Origin: Ariolimax columbianus
Taxonomy: Eukaryota > Mollusca > Gastropoda > Stylommatophora > Arionidae
Length of the DNA stretch: 64,000 nucleotides
Assembly: GCA_036924085.1 (NCBI GenBank)
Contig: JAVGWX010000005.1
Span: 100,087,672-100,151,671 of the forward strand
Direction of reading: 5' to 3'
How positions within the stretch are numbered: position 1 is the stretch's first letter; every line of letters begins with the position of its first letter. The notes under the pieces were generated by a model that saw nothing but the letters and a program-made list of their open reading frames with translations, did no database searches and was not told where the DNA came from. Positions 62,965-64,000 of this stretch are shown in pieces. The position numbers were made by a program, and so were the translations under genes.

Positions 62965-63660
62965 GAAACATGCATTGCACTACAGCCAGGAGGACTCAGG
63001 GTCACATTTTTCAGTGTACAGAGACAATTTGTCAAGAGTAAAGAACTCAAGATACAAGTAATTTTGGGCAAAAACACACAACCTTTACTCTGGACAGTAG
63101 AAGACTCCCAAACATTTGGTATTACACTCATTGTCTGCTTAGTTTAAAATTAAGGTCACACCAGACATTGTATGGTGCAGGACAAATATGGATATATACT
63201 TTGATTCCCCTAGGGGCCTAAGAGAAAATATTGGGCATAAGAAAAATAGAAATCTGTACAAGTAAAACATATCTTATAGAAATACATTTTTTAAAGTCAA
63301 GATAACCCCATAGCAAAGTGCCATCAAAGATAATGTGTTAAAGTACATTGTACTAGGCATCAGCTTTTTTTTTTTTTGGTAAGCATTTGGATGGAACTGA
63401 GATCTCATACTCAAATCCACCTATGGGGCCAAAAATGCCACACAGTGAATAACCTGACAGCAGCCAGCAACTCATAGCTCATGCCTGCATCGAGGTCAGT
63501 GAACAAGAGCTAACCAAGACCCTATTTCACCTCCAAACAGCGACCCTGGCAACATCTGTACTAGTGTAGTCTGGCTGAGAATAGGGGATCACAGTGGGAT
63601 GGCAAACCTGGTACACAAAAATAGTCAGCTGAAACTGGATGTGTCAGACTGAAAGACACA
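62965..63660. other. unassigned sequence
   Basis: A 12-base T run lies at about 63366. The segment 63320-63360 resembles 40005-40065 (see there). The last part before 63680 may be decayed RT sequence belonging to the following element. Confidence 0.35.
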
Positions 63661-63679
63661 GGTATCGCACTCACTGCAA

Positions 63680-64000
63680 ACTATGACACAATATTGCAAT
63701 GTCCTTTTCATGACGAACGCCTCCACCTATGACAGCATTTGGGACCCTGGTATATCCCCTACCAGATTTATTCTAGTAGAGGCTATGGTCACCTGTGTAC
63801 GACAAGGATGTATTCTTTCCCTAAGTCTATTCAACGTCTTTCTTGAAAGTATCATGTCCAAAGCCCTGGAGGATCACGTGGGTACTGTCAGGATAGGTGG
63901 TCGTTCCACTCACTAATCTCAGATTTGCTGATGACATTACTGAGCTGGCTGGAACGTAGCTAGAGCTTGCGAATCTAATCTCAAACCTCGACAATGCAGC
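63680..64000 (+). mobile_element. RT fragment (motifs B and C), running off the right edge
   Basis: Reads CVRQGCILSLSLFNVFLE (motif B), KALEDHVGTVRIGGRS and, after a frame break near 63915, LRFADDITELAG (motif C). This matches a common class of invertebrate non-LTR elements (motif text usually GVRQGCLLSPTLFNIFLE, ALEDHEGTVSIGGR, NLRFADDIDGLAG). It is decayed: the LSLS for LSPT change and the frame break argue against function. Confidence 0.82.

Overview
This window is animal nuclear DNA from a repeat-rich genome. Coding exons are short, bounded by GT/AG splice sites and kilobases apart. There are no operons. Non-LTR retrotransposon relics of several clades (RTE-like, CR1-like, and RNase H-bearing I/Nimbus- or Jockey-like), SINE-like repeats, a mariner-derived foldback element and TTAGGG-type arrays are all present. 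An epsilon-tubulin gene (lost in flies and nematodes) and this transposon mix fit a marine invertebrate, perhaps a lophotrochozoan such as a mollusc. The species cannot be fixed from the sequence.

Two protein-coding genes are supported, and they converge tail to tail. (1) On the + strand, six exons from 33247 to 50419 with matching intron phases give a complete 238-residue secreted protein with 16 cysteines in three CxC-centred modules. It is probably an extracellular ligand-like or inhibitor-like protein of unknown function. (2) On the - strand, three exons (61374-61514, 59315-59489, 52526-52684) give the C-terminal third of epsilon-tubulin (TUBE1). Its upstream exons lie beyond the right edge. 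Three degenerate tandem copies of the last TUBE1 exon lie just past its stop codon.

Layout. 1-8.9 kb: a string of minisatellites (24, 21/23, 59, 20 and 56 bp units) without recognisable genes. 8.9-21.1 kb: RTE-like relics, including a near-complete but inactivated copy (14.97-18.19 kb), two SINE insertions with clear target-site duplications, and a 49-bp minisatellite that grew out of a reverse transcriptase reading frame. 21.3-22.9 kb: telomere-like arrays on both sides of a dispersed repeat. 23.3-23.8 kb: a CpG-richer, promoter-like patch with an RFX X-box-like site. 24-31 kb: I-like and CR1-like relics, three dispersed short repeats and an 81-bp satellite. 31.9-50.4 kb: the secreted-protein gene, whose introns carry many minisatellites and relics. 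50.6-64 kb: intergenic repeats and then TUBE1. One TUBE1 intron holds a minisatellite split by a CR1-like element, which is itself invaded by an RTE fragment and by a 5'-truncated I-like element with an intact RT/RNase H reading frame. The next intron holds the foldback element.

Roughly a quarter of the window (my rough sum of array lengths) is tandem repeat. Most long open frames are artefacts of repeat units divisible by three or are transposon relics. Edges of relics, minisatellites and dispersed repeats are approximate. Exon edges, TSDs and the foldback ends were read base by base.
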